Source of the DNA: Micromonospora pallida | GTDB taxonomy: Bacteria > Actinomycetota > Actinomycetes > Mycobacteriales > Micromonosporaceae | Reading direction: 5' to 3' | DNA length: 64,000 bases | Assembly (NCBI RefSeq): GCF_900090325.1 | Contig: NZ_FMHW01000002.1 | Span: 3,535,001 to 3,599,000, forward strand | Shown here: piece by piece, positions 1 to 8,482 of the stretch | How the letters are laid out: every line of letters begins with the position of its first letter | Position numbering within the stretch: the first letter of the stretch is position 1 | Position numbers and translations under genes: made by a program | The notes under the pieces: generated by a model | The model's database searches: none | What the model saw: the letters and a program-made list of their open reading frames with translations, nothing else | Told to the model about the DNA's origin: nothing

Positions 1-609
1 GCCGCCGAACTGCAACTGGCAGCCGTGCCGGCGGTGCAGCTCGAAGAAGTCGTTGGCCTGGAGGAGCTGGTAGCTGAACTCGGTGAAGCTGATGCCGGTC
101 TCCAGCCGGGCCTTGACCACCTCCCGGGCCAGCATCCGGTTGACCGGGAAGTGCTTGCCGACGTCGCGGAGGAACTCGACCACCGACATCTCGCCGGTCC
201 AGTCCAGGTTGTTGACCAGGCGGGCCGCGTTCTCCCCGGTGTACGAGACGAACGGCGCGAGCTGGTCGTGGATGCGGCGCACCCAGCCGGACACCACCTC
301 GGGCGGGTTGAGCGTCCGCTCGGCGCTCTCCTTCGGGTCGCCGATCTGCCCGGTGGCGCCACCGACCAGCAGCAGCGGTCGGTGGCCGGCGAGCTGTAGT
401 CGACGGGCGGTGACGACCTGCATCAGGTGGCCGACGTGCAGGCTCGGCGCGGTCGGGTCAAAGCCGACGTAGTACGTGGCGGCCCCGCCGTCGAGCAGAG
501 CACGCAGCTCGTCGGGGTCGGTGGAGTCCTGGATGATGCCCCGCCACCGCAGGTCGTCGGTCAGTGAGTCCCGGCTGGGCGACGGGAGGCTGCTATCGGT
601 CACGGTCAC
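1..609 (-). CDS. tyrS: Tyrosyl-tRNA synthetase, N-terminal part (runs off window)
   Basis: Class I aminoacyl-tRNA synthetase that charges tRNA-Tyr in the cytoplasm. The reverse strand is open from 609 to the window edge (203 codons) and reads YYVGFDPTAPSLHVGHLMQ, where HVGH is the class I HIGH signature, followed by LLLVGGATGQIGDP, typical of the bacterial TyrRS Rossmann fold. The C-terminal KMSKS loop and S4 domain lie outside the window. A GTG at 609 is taken as start because a G-rich stretch precedes it; a second in-frame GTG at 603 is equally possible. Its promoter must share the short gap with the divergent thioesterase gene. Confidence 0.93.
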   Translation of the reverse strand, partial: MTVTDSSLPSPSRDSLTDDLRWRGIIQDSTDPDELRALLDGGAATYYVGFDPTAPSLHVGHLMQVVTARRLQLAGHRPLLLVGGATGQIGDPKESAERTLNPPEVVSGWVRRIHDQLAPFVSYTGENAARLVNNLDWTGEMSVVEFLRDVGKHFPVNRMLAREVVKARLETGISFTEFSYQLLQANDFFELHRRHGCQLQFGG

Positions 610-704
610 CGATTGTCCCCCATCGCCGGTGACGGCCGGTACCGGGTTTGCGGCACGACCGGCACGGCTACGCTGGCCGTCGCGCTGATCGAGGAGGAGT
701 CACC

Positions 705-1094
705 GTGGAGCAGTTGGACATGAGCGCCGGGTTCGTCGGCCTGCTCGGGCTGAAGTTCGACGAGACGAGCGGTGACCGGGTGGTGATCCGCTGGCGGGTC
801 CGACCGGAGCTGCACCAGCCGCACGGCATCCAGCACGGCGGGGTGTACTGCGCGGTGGTGGAGACGGCGGCGAGCGTCGGGGGTTCGCTGTGGCTGGGCG
901 ACCGGGGGAAGGTGGTCGGGGTGTCCAACCAGACCGACTTCCTGCGCGCCGTACGGGACGGCGAGCTGACCGCGGTGGGTACCCCGCTGCACCGGGGTCG
1001 CAGTCAGCAGCTCTGGCAGGTGGAGATCACCGACGACGCCGGACGGCTGGTGGCGCGGGGGCAGGTCCGGTTGCAGAACCTCACCGGAGCCTGA
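705..1094 (+). CDS. Hotdog-fold PaaI-type thioesterase
   Basis: Probable acyl-CoA thioesterase of the PaaI/YbgC-like hotdog superfamily, 129 residues, cytosolic. The central segment HGIQHGGVYCAVVETAAS matches the family active-site helix, which has HGG followed by an acidic residue four to eight positions on, and the C-terminus ends in typical hotdog strands (QVEITDDAGRLVARGQVRLQ). The start is GTG at 705 because GAGGAGG lies at 691-697. An upstream ATG at 648 would add unrelated residues and has no ribosome site. The substrate cannot be deduced; neighbours tyrS and the CBS protein give no pathway hint. Confidence 0.82.
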   Translation: MEQLDMSAGFVGLLGLKFDETSGDRVVIRWRVRPELHQPHGIQHGGVYCAVVETAASVGGSLWLGDRGKVVGVSNQTDFLRAVRDGELTAVGTPLHRGRSQQLWQVEITDDAGRLVARGQVRLQNLTGA

Positions 1095-1105
1095 GACCGC
1101 CCGGC

Positions 1106-2428
1106 TCAGTGCTCGACGGGGTCCAGGGTCTGGTCGGCGTCGGCGGGCCGGTCCGGTCGCTCGCCGGGGCGCAGCCGTACCCGGGTGATGGCGTGGTGGT
1201 CGATGTCGGCCACCTCCAGCCGCCAGCCGTCGACCTCCACCTGTTCCCCGGTCTCGGTCGGAATGCGGCCGAGGCAGGCCAACATCAGCCCGGCGACCGT
1301 GGTGTAGTCCCCGTCGGGCCGGCCGGGCAGCTCGACCCCAACGTCCACCAGGTCGTGCACCGGGAAGGTGCCGGGCAGCAGCACGCTGCCGTCCGGTTCG
1401 GGGCGTACGGCGCGCACGTCCCGGTCGGTCTCGTCGTAGATCTCGCCGACGATCTCCTCCAGGATGTCCTCCAGGGTGACGATCCCCTCGATCGCGCCCC
1501 GCTCGTTCACGACCAGCGCGATGTGCTGCCGTTCGGCCTTGAACTGGCGCAGCGCGTCCACCACGGGCAGCGAGTCCGGCAGCAGCATCGGCGGGCGGAC
1601 ACACTCGTCGACCGGCCGGTCGTCGGGGACGCCCACCAGGTCACGCAGGTGGATCACGCCGATCGCGTCGTCCAGGCCGCCGTGCCGGACCACCGGTGCC
1701 CGGGAGTGCCCGGAGGCGGCCAGCACCAGCCGGGCGGCCTCCGCGGTGGTGCCGCTGTCCAGGCAGAAGACCTGCAACCGGGGGACGAGCACCGCGCGCA
1801 GCCGGCGGTCGGCGATCTCCACCGCGCCGGCGATGATGGTCTGCTGCTCCTTGGTGAAGCCGTGGTGGCCGGCGACGATGTCGCGCAGCTCGTCCGGACT
1901 GATCTCGTCGCGCTGCGGTTCCGGGTCGACGCCGAACAGGCGGACGACCAGGTCGCTGGTGGCACCGAGCGCCCAGACGGCCGGACGGGAGAAGCTGGCG
2001 ACGAGGTCCAGCGGGCGGGCGACCAGCAGCGCCCAGCGTTCCGCCCGTTGCATCGCCACCCGCTTCGGGGCCAGCTCGCCGAAGACCAGGGTGACGAAGG
2101 TCAGTGCCAGGGTGACCAGCACGATCGCCGCCGTCTCGGCGGCGCCGCCGAGGAACCCGAGCAGCGGCACCACCGGCTGGGCCAACGAGACGGCCGCCGC
2201 CGCGGAGGCGAGGAACCCGGCCAGGGTGATGCCGATCTGGATGGTGGCCAGGAAGCGGTTCGGATCCCGGGCGAGCTTGGCCAGCACCCGGCCGGAGCGG
2301 CTGCTCCGCTCCAGACGCTGCACCTGACTCTCCCGCAGCGAGACCAGGGCCATCTCGCTGCCGGAGAAGACCGCGTTCAGCACGACCAGGACACCGACCA
2401 GGGCCAGTTGGCTCCAGTAGCTCTGCAC
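1106..2428 (-). CDS. CNNM/HlyC-CorC family membrane protein with CBS pair
   Basis: Integral membrane protein of 440 residues in the hemolysin-C/CorC (CNNM) family, linked in related bacteria to divalent cation (Mg or Co) handling. The N-terminal ~190 residues form the DUF21 domain with several hydrophobic segments (LALVGVLVVLNAVFSGSEM and an alanine-rich pair). A CBS pair follows (about 200-340, including GVIHLRDLVG and GIVTLEDILEEIVGEI), then a CorC_HlyC transporter-associated domain near 360-430. The GTG start at 2428 has GAGGAG nine bases upstream. The name hemolysin is historical and no lytic activity is implied. Transport direction and ion are unknown. Confidence 0.9.
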   Translation of the reverse strand: MQSYWSQLALVGVLVVLNAVFSGSEMALVSLRESQVQRLERSSRSGRVLAKLARDPNRFLATIQIGITLAGFLASAAAAVSLAQPVVPLLGFLGGAAETAAIVLVTLALTFVTLVFGELAPKRVAMQRAERWALLVARPLDLVASFSRPAVWALGATSDLVVRLFGVDPEPQRDEISPDELRDIVAGHHGFTKEQQTIIAGAVEIADRRLRAVLVPRLQVFCLDSGTTAEAARLVLAASGHSRAPVVRHGGLDDAIGVIHLRDLVGVPDDRPVDECVRPPMLLPDSLPVVDALRQFKAERQHIALVVNERGAIEGIVTLEDILEEIVGEIYDETDRDVRAVRPEPDGSVLLPGTFPVHDLVDVGVELPGRPDGDYTTVAGLMLACLGRIPTETGEQVEVDGWRLEVADIDHHAITRVRLRPGERPDRPADADQTLDPVEH

Positions 2429-2530
2429 GCCGGGAATCTCCTCACACAGCCCGCGCCGACGTAGCGGCGCCGCAGGCCGGTGGTCCCGGCCGGCGTACGG
2501 GTCTCCTTGCCCCGTCGCCGGACCGGCGAA

Positions 2531-3169
2531 TCATCGCCCGGTGTCGTTCCCGGTGGGCAGATCGAGCACGTACGAGTCTCCCTCGGGGCGGAACCCCAGG
2601 CGGTGGTAGTACGGGGCGACCATGCCCGGCGGGCTCACCACCCGGTGATACCCCCGGTCGGTGAACAGGGTGCTGCGCCGGAAGACGAACTCCCCCGGGG
2701 TCAGGTCGCGGAAGCGCTGGGTGACGTAGTCCAGGTCGATCTGGGCGACGTCGTTCGCCTCGGCGTGGGAGAGCACCACCCCGACCACCTCGTCGGCGCG
2801 GAGCACCAGGAACGCCTCGCCCCGGCCGGTGCGGCCGTCCCAGTGGAAGTCCGGGTTGAACCGGGCGATGTCCCGGGCGTGCACCCGCAGCGTGTGGGCG
2901 AGGAACTCGTCCCGGACGCCGACCTGCACCACCTCGTACGTCTGCGCGTCGTGCCGGGTGGTGAGCAGTTTCCGCAGGTACCAGAGGTTGATCACGGCGA
3001 GCACGACGTTGAGCCCGACCATGGGCCAGACCGACAGCGCGGCGTTGTACCAGATCAGGACCAGGCAGCCGACGAGGTTGAGCGCGCGCAGCCGCAGGAT
3101 GCGCGCCTGGAGTAGGGACCAGACCAGCAGCGCGGATCCGGTCCAGCCGATCATGTCCAGCCAGTTCAC
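2531..3169 (-). CDS. YgjV-like membrane domain fused to GNAT-like acetyltransferase
   Basis: Protein of 212 residues with two parts. Residues 1-70 hold two or three hydrophobic helices in a YgjV/Imp-like pattern (GWTGSALLVWSLLQ, then an LRALN segment and LNVVLAVINLWYL). Residues ~75-212 look like a GNAT acetyltransferase, with a strand carrying VVGVVLSHAEANDV and the terminal YYHRLGFRPEGDSY motif where GNAT folds close over acetyl-CoA. The start is GTG at 3169, directly before the first helix; longer versions read through non-coding-looking sequence. Function unknown; a membrane-tethered N-acyltransferase is an inference. Monocistronic on the minus strand. Confidence 0.75.
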   Translation of the reverse strand: MNWLDMIGWTGSALLVWSLLQARILRLRALNLVGCLVLIWYNAALSVWPMVGLNVVLAVINLWYLRKLLTTRHDAQTYEVVQVGVRDEFLAHTLRVHARDIARFNPDFHWDGRTGRGEAFLVLRADEVVGVVLSHAEANDVAQIDLDYVTQRFRDLTPGEFVFRRSTLFTDRGYHRVVSPPGMVAPYYHRLGFRPEGDSYVLDLPTGNDTGR

Positions 3170-3412
3170 GCCGCGAGGGTAGTCGCGCCGCGTGCCGCTG
3201 TCGCCCGTTGCCCGGCCGGGCGGTTCCGCCGGGCGTACCGTTCCGGCCCCGCCGGTCGGACGATTCCGGCATCGCCACGGCGGCCCGTCCGGCCGGGATC
3301 GCCCGTTCGATCCCGGTCTGGTCACGGTTGGCCTTCGCGTGGCGCGCCGGTGGTTCGGACGGTGGGTGGGGCAGGGTACGACCTGGACGAGGTGCCGGAA
3401 AAGGGGGAACTG

Positions 3413-4282
3413 ATGGACCGACCCGTGGTGGTGGGCGTTGACGGATCGCCGCCGAGCCTGGTCGCCGCCGAGCACGCCGCGTGGGCCGCCGCGCTACGGT
3501 CCCGTCCGCTGCACCTGGTGCACGGCTACCTGCACCCGCTCGGCTACGGCGTGCCGGTCAACCCGTACGACGTGGGCATGCCGGAACCCAGCGGGGAAGC
3601 CCGGAAGATGCTCGACCAGACCGCTGCCGACCTGCGCGGACGCTGGCCGGACCTGGCCGTCGAGGTCCGCCAGGTCGCGGGCGGGCCGGGTGCCACGCTG
3701 GTCGAGGAGTCCCGGCGCGCCGAGCTGGTGGTGGTCGGCAGCCGGGGCATGGGCGGGTTCGCCGGGCTGCTGCTCGGCTCGGTCAGCGCCCAGGTCGCCG
3801 GGCAGGCGCACTGCCCGGTGCTGGTGGTGCGTCCCGCCGACCGGCGGGTGCCGGCTACCGGGCCGGTGGTGGTCGGGGTGGACGGCTCGGAGCTGTCCGA
3901 GCTGGCCGTCGGACACGCCGCCGAGGAGGCTGCCCGTCGACGCGTCCCCCTGGTGCTGGCCCACGTCGCCGCCCCCGACGGCGGGCCGCCGGGGCCCGAG
4001 GAGGCGGCCGGGGCCGGGGCGGAGGTTGATCGGCTGCTCGCCGGAGCGGCCGAGACGGTTCGGCGCCGGCATCCGGGGCTGACCGTCACCGCGCGGCTCC
4101 TCCGGGCGGACGAGCCCGCGCCGGCACTGGTCGAGGCGGGCGCGGACGCGGCGTTGCTGGTGGTCGGCAGCCGGGGTCGGGGTGGCCTCGCCGGGCTGCT
4201 GCTCGGCTCGGTCAGCCAGGCGGTGGTGCAGCACGCGGGTTGCCCGGTGTTGGTGGCCCATCCGCACGGCCACGTCGGCTGA
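3413..4282 (+). CDS. Tandem-domain universal stress protein
   Basis: Universal stress protein of 289 residues with two UspA domains in tandem (about 1-140 and 148-286). Each ends in the ATP-binding loop: VVGSRGMGGFAGLLLGSVS in the first and VVGSRGRGGLAGLLLGSVS in the second, matching G-x2-G-x9-G-S/T. Each starts with a VVVGVDGS strand. This puts it in the nucleotide-binding type. ATG at 3413 is preceded by GGGGGA. Tandem USPs are common in actinobacteria, often under hypoxia or dormancy control; no such regulator site is evident here. It may be co-transcribed with the glycosylase 42 bases downstream. Confidence 0.93.
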   Translation: MDRPVVVGVDGSPPSLVAAEHAAWAAALRSRPLHLVHGYLHPLGYGVPVNPYDVGMPEPSGEARKMLDQTAADLRGRWPDLAVEVRQVAGGPGATLVEESRRAELVVVGSRGMGGFAGLLLGSVSAQVAGQAHCPVLVVRPADRRVPATGPVVVGVDGSELSELAVGHAAEEAARRRVPLVLAHVAAPDGGPPGPEEAAGAGAEVDRLLAGAAETVRRRHPGLTVTARLLRADEPAPALVEAGADAALLVVGSRGRGGLAGLLLGSVSQAVVQHAGCPVLVAHPHGHVG

Positions 4283-4324
4283 GTGGGCCGGAGGAAGTCG
4301 CCGTGAGCCGGAGGGAGTCGCCCG

Positions 4325-4960
4325 TTGTCCGCTGACCTGCTCGCCGTCCTGGCGCGACCCGCTCCCCTGGTCGCTCCCGCACTGATCGGCTGGACACTGA
4401 CCCATCACTCACCCGACGGGTCGGTGACCGTCGAGCTGACGGAGACCGAGGCGTACGCGGGCCAGGCCGATCCCGCCTCGCACGCCTGGCGTGGTCCGAC
4501 GGCGCGCAACGCGGTGATGTTCGGTCCGGCTGGTCGGCTCTACGTCTACCTGTCGCACGGGTTGCACTACTGCGCCAACGTGGTGACCGGTCCTGAGGGG
4601 GCGGCGTCGGCGGTGCTGCTCAGGGCCGGTCGTGTGGTCGGTGGGGTCGATCTGGCGCAGCGTCGCCGAGGCGAGCGGGTGGCGCTGCGCTCGCTGGCCC
4701 GGGGACCCGGCAACCTTGGCCAGGCGTTGGCGCTGACGCGCCAGCACAACGGCGCGGACCTGCTCGACGGCGGGTCGCTCGTCCTGGCGCCGCCGACCCG
4801 CCCGCCGGCGGCTGTCTCGTCGGGTCCGAGGGTGGGTGTCAGTCGGGCGAGTGAGTGGCGTTGGCGGTACTGGCTGACCGGTGATCCGACGGTGTCCGCG
4901 TACCGCCGTGGCCGGGTGGTCGGCGACGACCCGGTCGACCCGCTCGACGTGGGTTGGTGA
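4325..4960 (+). CDS. mpg: 3-methyladenine DNA glycosylase (AAG/MPG family)
   Basis: Base-excision repair glycosylase of the AAG/MPG fold, 211 residues, removing alkylated purines. Recognisable signatures are VELTETEAYAGQADPASHAWRG, with the catalytic Glu followed by the DPASH segment, and VMFGPAGRLYVYLSHGLHYC, and LARGPGNLGQALALT for DNA binding. Length is normal for bacterial members. The start is TTG at 4325 with GGAGGG at 4310-4315. A tiny ORF starting GTG 4303 with its own Shine-Dalgarno site overlaps this start (see findings). It faces the arsR gene convergently with a 26-base gap. Confidence 0.92.
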   Translation: MSADLLAVLARPAPLVAPALIGWTLTHHSPDGSVTVELTETEAYAGQADPASHAWRGPTARNAVMFGPAGRLYVYLSHGLHYCANVVTGPEGAASAVLLRAGRVVGGVDLAQRRRGERVALRSLARGPGNLGQALALTRQHNGADLLDGGSLVLAPPTRPPAAVSSGPRVGVSRASEWRWRYWLTGDPTVSAYRRGRVVGDDPVDPLDVGW

Positions 4961-4986
4961 GCAGGCGCCCGGGGGCGGTGTCGCGG

Positions 4987-5394
4987 TCAGGGCCGGTCGT
5001 CGGCGCCCGCCGGACCGTCGGCCCCGCCCCCCGGAGCATCGGTCCCGCCGGCCGGGGCGGGCGGGGCCGACCTGCGGTCCCGCCGGCCCCGGGCCAGCTC
5101 GGTGCCGAGGGCGTCCAGCCGCTGGTCCCAGAACCGCCGGTAGCGGGCTAGCCAGCGGTCGACCTCGGCCAGTGGGGTTGGATCGACCGCGTACAGCCGG
5201 CGGGTGCCCTGGTTGCGGACGGTGGCGAACCCGTTCTCCCGTAACACCCGCAGGTGTTGGGAGACCGCCGGCTGGGAGATGCCGAACTCGGCCTGGACGA
5301 CCGCGCCGACCTCGCCCGCCGGGCGTTCGCCGTCGGCGAGCAGCTCCAGGATCCGCCGGCGGACCGGGTCCCCCAGGACGTCGAACGCGTGCAC
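4987..5394 (-). CDS. ArsR-family winged-helix repressor
   Basis: Small transcription regulator, 135 residues. Residues 1-90 form an ArsR winged helix: FDVLGDPVRRRILELLADGE, recognition helix ISQPAVSQHLRVLRENGFA, and wing VRNQGTRRLYAVDP. No cysteine metal site is visible, so it resembles the non-metal subfamily often paired with VOC or AHSA1 proteins. The C-terminal 40 residues are a low-complexity Ala/Gly/Asp tail. GTG at 5394 has GGTGGAGG just upstream. It lies 44 bases behind the VOC gene and is probably co-transcribed, hence a likely auto- or operon regulator. Confidence 0.88.
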   Translation of the reverse strand: MHAFDVLGDPVRRRILELLADGERPAGEVGAVVQAEFGISQPAVSQHLRVLRENGFATVRNQGTRRLYAVDPTPLAEVDRWLARYRRFWDQRLDALGTELARGRRDRRSAPPAPAGGTDAPGGGADGPAGADDRP

Positions 5395-5438
5395 AGCACC
5401 TCCACCTCGGGTACGCGCGCCCGACGGTACCGGGTGGG

Positions 5439-5846
5439 TCAGCCGACCGGTTGCTGAAGGCTGATCAAGTTGCCGCAGGTGTCGTCGAACACCGCCGAGA
5501 GGACCGGGCCGGTCGGCGTCGGCGGCATGGTGAAGTGCACCCCGAGGGCGGTGAGCCGGTCGTGTTCCCGCTGGATGTCGTCGGTACGCATGATGATGAC
5601 GGGCAAGCCGGCCTCGCGCAGCCCCTGCTGGTAGGTCTTCGCGATCGGGTTCCCGTTCGGCTCCAGCAGCAGTTCCACCCCGTCGGGCTGGTCGGCGGCG
5701 ACCACGGTCAACCAGCGGTCTTCCCCGCCCAGCGGCACGTCGTGCCGGAGGACGAAGCCGAGCACGTCGGTGTAGAAACTCTTCGCCTTCTCCTGGTCGT
5801 CGACGAAGACGCTGGTCACGGCCACTCTGATCACGGTGTTCCCCAT
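5439..5846 (-). CDS. VOC-family (glyoxalase/bleomycin resistance fold) protein
   Basis: Single-domain VOC protein of 135 residues. It begins TVIRVAVTSVFVDDQEKAKS and continues with FYTDVLGFVLRHDVP, the conserved first beta-alpha-beta unit. The second unit holds DDIQREHDRLTALGVHF, and the C-terminus reads AVFDDTCGNLISLQQP with the usual acidic metal-ligand position. The substrate is unknown; such proteins bind metals and act as dioxygenases, isomerases or antibiotic binders. It is the first gene of a two-gene operon with the ArsR repressor and starts in the AT-rich divergent promoter region that holds an inverted repeat at 5895-5913. Confidence 0.88.
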   Translation of the reverse strand: MGNTVIRVAVTSVFVDDQEKAKSFYTDVLGFVLRHDVPLGGEDRWLTVVAADQPDGVELLLEPNGNPIAKTYQQGLREAGLPVIIMRTDDIQREHDRLTALGVHFTMPPTPTGPVLSAVFDDTCGNLISLQQPVG

Positions 5847-5894
5847 TCCTCGGGTCGGCGTCGACGCCAGACTTTCAAACGCCCCTTATATAAG

Positions 5895-5913
5895 TCAACT
5901 CTCATAGAGTTGA
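5895..5913. promoter_or_regulatory. Inverted-repeat operator candidate in divergent promoter
   Basis: TCAACTCT-CAT-AGAGTTGA is an 8-bp perfect inverted repeat with a 3-base centre, inside an unusually AT-rich 99-base gap (5847-5945) between the VOC/arsR operon and the HTH gene. Both neighbouring transcription units encode or include DNA-binding proteins, so autoregulation by either is plausible. No experimental consensus is claimed. Confidence 0.55.
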
Positions 5914-5945
5914 ACATTCTGTTGAAAACAAATATGTTAGGTGTC

Positions 5946-6362
5946 ATGAGCGACGCCGACCCCTTCACGCCCCCGCACCCCGCCGCCGCCCGTGCCCGAC
6001 GGGACTTCGCCGCGCTCCAGCGGATCACCGAGCGGCACGCCGACACCGCCGAGCGCCGTGGGCGGCACACCAACCCGTACCTGCCCGAGCCGTACGAGGC
6101 GGCCAGCCTGGTCCTCGCCCTGGCGGCCGGCGCGGCCGAGCCGACCCCCGGCGAGGAGGGCGTCGACCAGGCCGACCTGATGGCCGCGCTGACCCTGCTC
6201 CCCCGGGTCCGCGCCGACGTCGACACGCTGGAGGCCGGTCTGCTCGAACTGGCCCGGGCCCGGGGACTCACTTGGCAGGCGATCGCCTTCGGCCTCGGCC
6301 TCGGCAGCGCGCAGGCCGCCCGGCAGCGCTTCGAACGGGTCTCCGGCCGCGCCGACAGCTGA
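5946..6362 (+). CDS. Putative HTH DNA-binding protein
   Basis: Protein of 138 residues. The C-terminal 35 residues (ARARGLTWQAIAFGLGLGS, then QAARQRFERV) look like a sigma-4 or AsnC-like helix-turn-helix of the type seen in small actinobacterial regulators. The middle is alanine-rich and helical. ATG at 5946 is preferred; an ATG at 5934 is also in frame and lies closer to the promoter. It is divergent from the VOC/arsR pair across the AT-rich operator region. The regulated target is unknown. An N-terminal Arg/His-rich stretch could add DNA contact. Confidence 0.7.
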   Translation: MSDADPFTPPHPAAARARRDFAALQRITERHADTAERRGRHTNPYLPEPYEAASLVLALAAGAAEPTPGEEGVDQADLMAALTLLPRVRADVDTLEAGLLELARARGLTWQAIAFGLGLGSAQAARQRFERVSGRADS

Positions 6363-6468
6363 CCGCCGACCCGGCGCCTTTCGTCGGCGAACTGTCGCCC
6401 CGGCGTGGTAGGCATGGACCGCCCCGCCGACAGAGCGCCGGACGGGGTGGCCACGGAGGGAGCCACCG

Positions 6469-6822
6469 ATGACCCGCGCCGAGATGCTGGCGTACTGCCT
6501 GGCGAAGCCGGGCGCCTGGGAGGACCGTCCCTGGGAGAACGACGTCGTGGTGAAGGTGGGCAGCAAGATCTTCGCCTTCCTCGGCAGCGAGGAGGGGACG
6601 ACCGTCGGGGTGAAGTGCGGCCCGAACCGGGACGTCGCCGACGAGTGGCTGCACCGGTACCCGGACGACGCCCGCGCTTCCGCCTACATCGGCCGGTCCG
6701 GCTGGAACACCCTCGCCCTCGGCGGCACGATCGACGACGACGAGCTGACCGAGGCGGTCGACGCGTCGTACGACATGGTGGTGGCCAAGTTGCCCAAGCG
6801 CGAGCGTCCGGTCCTGGCCTGA
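6469..6822 (+). CDS. MmcQ/YjbR family protein
   Basis: Small cytosolic protein of 117 residues with the YjbR double-wing fold. It has LAYCLAKPGAWEDRPWEND near the start, VKVGSKIFAFLG in the first sheet and VGVKCGPNRDVADEWLHRYP after it, then GRSGWNTLALGGTIDDDELTEAVDASYDMVV, written here only by its key parts. The family has a CyaY-like fold and is often annotated as DNA-binding, but its role is not established. GGAGGGAGCCACC precedes ATG 6469. It is likely monocistronic and faces argH convergently, with ~180 bases between holding no clear terminator. Confidence 0.85.
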   Translation: MTRAEMLAYCLAKPGAWEDRPWENDVVVKVGSKIFAFLGSEEGTTVGVKCGPNRDVADEWLHRYPDDARASAYIGRSGWNTLALGGTIDDDELTEAVDASYDMVVAKLPKRERPVLA

Positions 6823-7006
6823 GCCCGGCCGGGGCGAGGCAGGGCGTTCGGTGGGGCGGCGCGTTTGGCGCGACGGACGGCGGCCTGACCGGCGGGGCAG
6901 CGGTCGCGGAGCGCGCACGGGAAACCCTGCAGGCCGCCGCGTCGACCAGCGTCACCAGCACGGTCGCGGCGCGCGGACGGGAAGTCCACGCGCCGCGACG
7001 ACTGCC

Positions 7007-8482
7007 TCAGCGGGGGACGACCGTCTCGGCGGCCCACTCCCGCCAGCCGACGAGCTGGTCGGCCGCGGCGGCGAGCTGGTCGGCGACCGGGCCGGGGCCG
7101 GTCGAGCCGGGCGTGGTCCGGGCCGCGAGGGCCGACCGGACGGAGAGCACATCCCGCACCGACGGGTCGAGGTGCGCGCTGACCGTCGCCAGGTCAGCGT
7201 CGGAGACCTCGTCGAGGGCGCAGTCCCGGGCCACGCAGAGCGCCACAAGGCGGCCGGTGATCTCGTGCGCCTCGCGGAACGGCACGTTCCGCCGGACCAG
7301 CCAGTCGGCCACCTCGGTGGCCAGCGAGAAGCCGACCGGCGCGGCGGCGACCAGCCGGTCCACCCGTACCGTCATCGTGGAGACCATCCCGGCGAGGGCC
7401 GGCAGCAGCAGTTCCAGGGTGTCGACCGCGTCGAAGGCCGGCTCCTTGTCCTCCTGCATGTCCCGGTCGTAGGTCATCGGCAGGCCCTTGAGCATGGTCA
7501 GCACGCTCATCAGCCCGCCGACCAGGCGACCGGACTTGCCCCGGGCCAGCTCGGCGATGTCCGCGTTCTTCTTCTGCGGCATGATCGACGAACCGGTGGC
7601 GAAGGCGTCGTCCAGCTCGACCCAGCCGAACTCCTGCGACGTCCAGAGCACCACCTCCTCGCCGAGGCGGGACAGGTGCACCCCGACCATCGCGGTGACG
7701 AAGAGGAACTCGGCGACGAAGTCCCGGTCGGCGACCGCGTCCATCGAGTTGGCGAACGACGTGCGGAAGCCCAGCTCCCGGGAGACGGCCACCGGGTCCA
7801 GCGGCAGGCCGGAACCGGCGAGCGCGCCCGCGCCGAGCGGGCTGACCGCCGTGCGGTGGTCCCAGTCGCGTAGCCGTTCCAGGTCACGCAGGAGCGGCTG
7901 CACGTGGGCCAGCAGCCAGTGCCCGAAGGTGACCGGCTGGGCGTGCTGGAGGTGGGTCATGCCGGGCGCGGCGGTGTCGACGTGCCGGCCGGCCTGCTCG
8001 ACCAGGGCCTCGGCCAGCTCGACCAGCCGGGCGGCCACGCCCCGGGCGTGGTCACGCAGGTAGAGCCGCAGGTCGGTGGCGACCTGGTCGTTGCGGGACC
8101 GGCCGGCGCGCAGCTTGCCGCCCAGGGTGCCCAGCCGTTCCAGCAGGCCCCGTTCCAGGGCGGTGTGCACGTCCTCGTCGTCGACGGTGGGGCGGAACGC
8201 CCCGGAGGCGCAGGCGGCCTCCAGGTCGTCCAGGGCGGCGAGGATCCGACCCAGTTCCTCCGGGTCGAGCAGGCCGGCGCCGGCCAGCACCCGGGCGTGC
8301 GCCCGGGAGCCGGCGATGTCGTACGGGGCCAGGCGCCAGTCGAACTGCACGCTCACCGACAGCCGGGCCAGGGCCTCCGACGGGCCACCGGCGAACCGGC
8401 CGCCCCAGAGGCTCGTCCGGTTGGTCGCGGCGCTGTTCTCGGTCAGACTCTTGTCGTCCACCCCGCCCATTCTGGTGCTCAC
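7007..8482 (-). CDS. argH: Argininosuccinate lyase
   Basis: Last step of arginine biosynthesis: splits argininosuccinate into arginine and fumarate. About 491 residues of the fumarase/aspartase superfamily. [20 protein letters not shown] opens the domain, [20 protein letters not shown] carries the substrate-binding loop, and [19 protein letters not shown] is the superfamily signature with the flexible catalytic loop. The GTG start at 8482 overlaps the argG stop (GTGA), suggesting coupling; an ATG four codons later (8470) is the alternative. Final gene of the argCJBDFRGH operon. Confidence 0.96.
   Translation of the reverse strand: MSTRMGGVDDKSLTENSAATNRTSLWGGRFAGGPSEALARLSVSVQFDWRLAPYDIAGSRAHARVLAGAGLLDPEELGRILAALDDLEAACASGAFRPTVDDEDVHTALERGLLERLGTLGGKLRAGRSRNDQVATDLRLYLRDHARGVAARLVELAEALVEQAGRHVDTAAPGMTHLQHAQPVTFGHWLLAHVQPLLRDLERLRDWDHRTAVSPLGAGALAGSGLPLDPVAVSRELGFRTSFANSMDAVADRDFVAEFLFVTAMVGVHLSRLGEEVVLWTSQEFGWVELDDAFATGSSIMPQKKNADIAELARGKSGRLVGGLMSVLTMLKGLPMTYDRDMQEDKEPAFDAVDTLELLLPALAGMVSTMTVRVDRLVAAAPVGFSLATEVADWLVRRNVPFREAHEITGRLVALCVARDCALDEVSDADLATVSAHLDPSVRDVLSVRSALAARTTPGSTGPGPVADQLAAAADQLVGWREWAAETVVPR

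Noticed and set aside
890..2464. 524-codon plus-strand frame opposite the CBS-domain gene
   Set aside because: Overlaps the thioesterase and the CBS gene out of frame, with low-complexity Gln/Gly/Arg content; a shadow frame.
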